From NCBI GenBank assembly GCA_963575745.1, contig CAUYUJ010008091.1:262674-326673 (forward strand): DNA of 64,000 nt. The letters run 5' to 3'. Each line of letters starts with the position of its first letter. The first letter of the stretch is position 1. Below are positions 60,000 to 64,000 of this stretch, in pieces. Source of the stretch: Prorocentrum cordatum. Taxonomy: Eukaryota; Sar; Dinophyceae; Prorocentrales; Prorocentraceae. The notes beneath the pieces are model-generated. The model was not told where the DNA came from. It was given only the letters and a program-made list of their open reading frames with translations, and searched no databases. The position numbers were made by a program, and so were the translations under genes.

Positions 60000-61960
60000 A
60001 CCGAGCGCAGCCGGCTGCGACGCAGCCGACTGCAACGCGGCCGACCGAGCCGCGGGCGCCCCTTGACCTCCACGGACCCCCGCCGGCGGAGGGACCGCTG
60101 CCCCGCGGCAGGCTCCGAGGCCTGCCGGGGGCCCCGAAGGCCCCCGGGAGGTCTCGGCGGTCCTCTGCCAAAGGGCCGTCCACGGCGCCACGGCGAGGCC
60201 GACTGAGCCGACGGCGAAGCCGAAGAAACCGACCAAAAGCGAGCCGGGCGAATGCGATCGAGGAGGACGCCGACTGCGACGCAGCCGAACAGGCCGAAGC
60301 GCGAACACACTTGCCCTGGGGGCCCAGAGAGGCGGCCAAAAGCATCCGAAAAGCTCGATCCTCGACCCTCGAGCCCTGTGGGAGCCTCCCCTCCCACGTT
60401 GCAGTGTTTTGCTCGTGGCGTCGGCCCTCGAAGGTCTCGACCCGACCAGCTTCGCGGGGCCAACTTCTGATCCCGAGCCGCTTCAATGCGATGACGGTCT
60501 CAGGCCCTGGGGCCACCAGAAACCACCCTTCCGTCCTAGATATCCGCCGATGCCTTTGGCTTGCACTACGCGGCCCCAGTGGTCCCGACCGCTTCCCCGA
60601 GCTGGCTCTGCGCCCCCGATCCTTTCTGGTGGTCCCAGGGCTCGACGACCGGCCCCCGAGGCCGAAAAGTCCACGGGAAACGCCGGGACTGAACACACGC
60701 ACGCCCTCGGAGATCTGGGATGCTGGCTCCCCCCGCGGCGAGCGTGAGCCGTGGGGAAGCCCGCGGGCCTCCAGGCGCTGGCGGCGGCGGAGAAGCACAC
60801 GCTGCCCTGCGGCAGGAAGCCCCCCGAGCTCGCCACGGCCCCGAGCTCGCCCCGGTGCCTGCCGGCCCCGTACGCCAGGTGCAGGGCGAGGCGCCCGCCG
60901 GAGCCGTGCCCGAGGAGGCCGATGCGCGAGGAAGAAAGCAGGCTGCACGGGCAGGACACCAACTGTCGGAGGTCCGCGGCGCGGGAGGCGCCGCCAAGGG
61001 AGCCAGCGCCAGGGAGGGGGGCCCAGCGCCGGTCCAGGGACGCGGCGCGGAGCTCCGAGTGTGTGTGTGATGCGCGTGCGGCGGTTCCTTCCTCGGGATG
61101 CGGTGTGCCGCGTAGCCCTCCTCGGTCGTCAGCCTTGGAGGCTCGAGATTTTGCGAGACCCCCCGCGTCTTGAGAGCATCCAGACAGAGGTGTCAAGACG
61201 AGATGTTCGGCCTGTGGGAGGGGGGGCGCTTGCGGGCTCCCAGGGCGGTCCGAAAACGACTCGGGCCGACAGGCCGACCTTGGGAAGAAGTTCCCCCCTC
61301 TTCCAGAACCCCTTTTCTGGACAATAGAAAACATGGGACGTCTGGGCTCAAGGATCGAGGTTCGAGGATCAAGGCTTTTGGACGTCGTTGGCCTATGTTG
61401 GACCGACCTCCCAGAGGCCTCCAGAGGCCTCCAGAGGCCTCCTGGGGGCCTCCTGGGGGCCTCCAGAGGGCTCCTCGGAGACGCCCATGTGGACCACATA
61501 ACCCTCCACAGCCGTCAGCATCAGATTAACCTGGACTCCGACAGGGAACGCAATCTGACTCGAATCGGCTGACTGGCCCAGAGCAGACAAGGCATAAATC
61601 TGAGGAGAGGCATTTCCCCCTTCAAACGACAACGCGACGCGAAGCAAGCCCGATGCCCCCGAGATTGCCTCACGAAGCGTGCCGCCAAAGCTGTGCGAAC
61701 CAGGAAGGAAAAGATGAGCGGAGGAGGATGAGAACAGGGAAAACGCAGACAGGGTGCCAAGGAAAGGAGGGAGGAAAAGGCGCGACGGCGAGGGTCAGGG
61801 GTTGCTGAAAGTGTCCCTGGCCCAAGGTGTCCTCAGCTTTCCGCTCCATCCTGGACCCCCTGGGGCCATTCGGGCCTCGTCGGGTGTGCTCTGGAGGCCG
61901 TGGGGGCCTCCTTGGAAGTCCTGGGGGCACCTTGGGCCGAGGACGCCTCTGGCAACGCCT
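60000..61960. other. GC-rich spacer with long overlapping open frames but no supported gene
   Basis: Frames of several hundred codons exist on both strands over the same bases (for example 59609-61327 plus and 59554-60948 minus). They carry no recognisable domain and have Arg/Pro/Ala composition driven by GC. Included are a family C fragment at 60965-61055, a GGCCTCCAGAGGCCTCC run at 61410-61470, and a GTGGTCCC-type dispersed module at 60580-60680. Confidence 0.45.
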
Positions 61961-61976
61961 GGGAGGGGATTTGGGC

Positions 61977-62080
61977 GCCCGAGTTATCCGGGGTAACTCG
62001 GGTCCGGGGTAACTCGGGCTTGGATTCCCGAAAAAGGAACCCGAGTTAGCCCTTACCCGAGTTACCCCTGATGATTCGGG
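61977..62080. mobile_element. foldback element, family G copy 2
   Basis: GCCCGAGTTATCCGGGGTAA is inverted against TTACCCCTGATGATTCGGGC, with CTTGGATTCCCGAAAAAGGA near the centre. Confidence 0.8.
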
Positions 62081-62088
62081 CCTCTGGA

Positions 62089-62194
62089 CGCCCGAATTAT
62101 CTGGGGTAAGTCGGGTCCGGGGTAAGTCGGGTTCGGAATCCCGAAAAACGAACCCGACTTATCCCTGACCCGAGTTACCCCTGATGATTCGGGG
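62089..62194. mobile_element. foldback element, family G copy 3
   Basis: It follows copy 2 head to tail after 8 bp. GCCCGAATTATCTGGGGTAA and TTACCCCTGATGATTCGGGG are the inverted ends. Confidence 0.8.
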
Positions 62195-62369
62195 CTCTGA
62201 GGGATGGCGAGGCGGAGCGCCGGCTGGGAGTGGCGAGGGGGCAGCAAACGCAGCCCGCGAGCAGCAGAGCCGCGGGAGAGGAGCCAGGGGCGCCGAGGAA
62301 CGGCGCGCCAGTGGCGAGCAGGAGAGAGCGGGGGATGGCCCCCGGGGCTTCCAGCAGCCCCCCCCCCTC

Positions 62370-62566
62370 CCTCCTCCTCCTCCTCCTCCTCCTCCTCCTC
62401 CGCCTCTCCTCCTCCTCTCCCCTCCTCCTCCTCCTCCTCCTCCTCCTCCTCCTCCTCCTCCTCCTCCTCCTCCTCCTCACCCTCCTCCTCCTCCTCCTCC
62501 TCCTCCTCCGCCTCCTCCTCCTCTCCTCCTCCTCCTCCTCCTCCTCCTCCTCCTCCTCCTCCCCGC
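62370..62566 (-). repeat. (TCC)n microsatellite
   Basis: About 200 bp of CTC triplets on the plus strand with a few CTCTCC and CGCC interruptions. Confidence 0.95.
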
Positions 62567-62968
62567 CTCCTCCGAGGCCCTCTCGTAGGCCACCGCCTTC
62601 TGCCAAGAGTCACGCTGCATCCCCGGCAGTTGCCGTGAAGGAGGCGGGCCCGGAGGGAAACGGGCCCGGGCCCTGGACCCCATGGGGCCTTTTCCGAGGG
62701 CCAGCTCTTTTGTTTTTTATGTTTTTTTTGTCCCCCCCACAGAGTCGTTCTCTGACCATCCCGGGGCCCGTGGAGGGCCCCGGGAAACCCGAAACGGCGG
62801 AAAAAAGCTCGGGACCCGCCTCCCTCGGGATCTATATTTTTCCTTCCTGGCGAAGCCGGCCCCGCCCCTCGCGCAGCTCCACCAGACCTCGAGGACCGGT
62901 GGGTAGAGCATGCTTGGTCGACGGGGCTTCTGGCTGGGGCGTGCTTGGCAGTGCGCACCAGGGGGTGG

Positions 62969-63099
62969 GGGGAGGAGGGAGGGCTTCTTAGAAGGAGGCT
63001 GCTTCTCAGAAGGCGCCGGCCTTACATCTTCATGTAAGGCCCGCGCCTTCTACGAAGCAGAGGTGCTTCTATAAGAAGCCCTCCCCCCTCCCCCTCCCC
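62969..63099. mobile_element. foldback element, family E copy 3, best preserved
   Basis: GGAGGGCTTCTTAGAAGGAG, CTGCTTCTCAGAAGGCGCCG and GCCTTACAT are inverted against ATGTAAGGC, GCGCCTTCTACGAAGCAG and TATAAGAAGCCCTCCCCC. The arms are about 60 nt with only CTTC between them, an almost complete hairpin. Confidence 0.8.
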
Positions 63100-63111
63100 C
63101 CACTGACTACC

Positions 63112-63270
63112 TACCAGACCACCCCAGCCAACCCAACCCGAAGACCCGAATTTTGGGTTGGGGGGGGTACCGGCTCCATATGTGTTTTTTCGACGTTCCC
63201 CGACCCCCCCCCACTGGAAATCGAAGGTAAATCTGAGCCTTCGGGTTGGGTTGGGGTGGTTTGGTGGGTG
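63112..63270. mobile_element. foldback element, family F
   Basis: CCAGACCACCCCAGCCAACC, CAACCCGAAGACCCGAATTT and inverted AAATCTGAGCCTTCGGGTTG, GGTTGGGGTGGTTTGGTGGG form arms of about 40 nt around 75 bp. It begins 13 bp after a family E element. Only one copy is seen. Confidence 0.75.
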
Positions 63271-63429
63271 GTGACCCACCCCCCTCTGCGCGTGGCTGAG
63301 CGTGCTTGGCCCTCCGGGGCCTCTGGGGACCTCGCGAGCGACCTCCGGCCACCTCGGACTCCGGCGCCGCGGAGCAAAGCCGTGACGGCCCGTCGCTCCC
63401 GAGGTCTCGGGCTGCTGGGGCCCGGGGGC

Positions 63430-63507
63430 CTCCTCCTCCTCCTCCTCCTCCTCCTCCTCCTCCTCCTCCTCCTCCTCCTCCTCCTCCTCCTCCTCCTCCT
63501 CCTCCTG
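63430..63507 (-). repeat. (TCC)n microsatellite, pure
   Basis: About 26 uninterrupted CTC triplets on the plus strand. Confidence 0.95.
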
Positions 63508-64000
63508 GCCCTCAGTAAGCGGACCTGCCCACCCTGGCGCCCCGCGCCCCGCGGTGCGCGCCGCGCGGGGGCCCTCGCGCCCTCCGCGCCGCCCCCCCGG
63601 AGAGGGGCAGCCAGCCGCTCGGGCTCGGGCCGCGCCGCGCGCCGCGCGACGATCTTCGCGCCGCCGCGCGCGAGCCAAACCCGCCACGACCGCCCGGGAG
63701 GAGGCCCTGCCCCCCCCCCCGGGAGGGGGTCGAGAGGCCCGGGCGGCACGTTTTGTCCCCGCACGCGGCCGAGGAGGTCCTCACCATTGTGCGGGGGCAG
63801 CCGTGGGGACGCCGCGGGGCCGCAGGGGGCACGGCAGGCGAAGGGGGAGAAGAAGCGCGCAGAAAGGGAAAGAGCACGGTCAGAGCGTGAAGGAAACCGC
63901 GGGGGGGGGCACGTCAGAAGCAAACGTGGCCGCGACGTCGGATGTCGAAACTTGCGGCGCGCTGCCGCGAGGTGGGCGACCATCCAAGAGGGCGGGGGAG
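63508..64000. other. GC-rich end of the window
   Basis: GCGCGCCGCG-rich sequence to about 63720, then mixed. Overlapping open frames, no recognisable gene. Confidence 0.4.

Noticed and set aside
59554-61327. Long GC-rich open frames of 464 and 572 codons
   Set aside because: They lie on opposite strands over the same bases, have no recognisable domain and run through ACG and dispersed repeats.

Overview
The window looks like nuclear DNA of a GC-rich, repeat-loaded protist. A dinoflagellate is the best guess. This rests on the very high GC content, dozens of long trinucleotide arrays, a LINE whose endonuclease-RT-CCHC layout fits those I associate with dinoflagellate genomes, and the near absence of ordinary genes. 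I found no dinoflagellate spliced leader, no rRNA and no convincing tRNA, so the assignment is an inference. No intact host gene could be supported.

The one well preserved coding unit is a minus-strand LINE at about 14.9-21.0 kb. ORF1 (19815-20999) encodes a coiled-coil protein. ORF2 (14942-19867) encodes an apurinic-type endonuclease, a reverse transcriptase, a CCHC knuckle and a long Ser/Pro tail with an internal four-fold repeat. The ORFs overlap by 53 nt in different frames, the UTRs are tiny, and both ends abut (GGA)n tracts. Decayed coding remains lie elsewhere. They are an AC-rich frameshifted plus-strand protein region (9.0-12.7 kb), GC-rich LINE debris on the minus strand (30.9-32.1 kb), an unrecognised minus-strand region (33.8-34.9 kb), a CCCH zinc finger/RS-rich gene with one internal stop (41.7-42.5 kb, minus), a second LINE with an endonuclease domain (46.5-48.1 kb, minus), and small fragments at 44.8-46.3 and 55.3 kb.

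The main theme is short inverted-repeat (foldback or MITE-like) elements. I count at least a dozen families in 64 kb, most 80-260 bp long. One family has TA-CAGTC termini like Tc1/mariner elements. Two insertions can be dated relative to another repeat because an empty site exists elsewhere in the window: the family B insertion at 39.2 kb and the family C insertion at 50.9 kb, each with a 6-bp target duplication. A 1.5-kb composite foldback at 42.7-44.2 kb has inverted arms made of short tandem repeats around a C-rich minisatellite.

Tandem DNA fills much of the rest: GGA/TCC arrays whose strand polarity changes in blocks, GTC, ATC, GTA, AAC and ACG arrays, a TTTAGCTTAGC satellite between 226-bp direct repeats (25.4-26.7 kb), a degenerate satellite of about 300 bp (12.8-14.6 kb), an 83-bp satellite (55.7-56.1 kb), a 41-bp minisatellite (58.7-58.9 kb), an exact 100-bp duplication (8.8-9.0 kb) and a diverged 315-bp duplication (52.2-52.9 kb).

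The genes do not form a host pathway. The window is best read as a heterochromatin-like or intergenic landscape built by one LINE, many non-autonomous foldback elements and microsatellite expansion.
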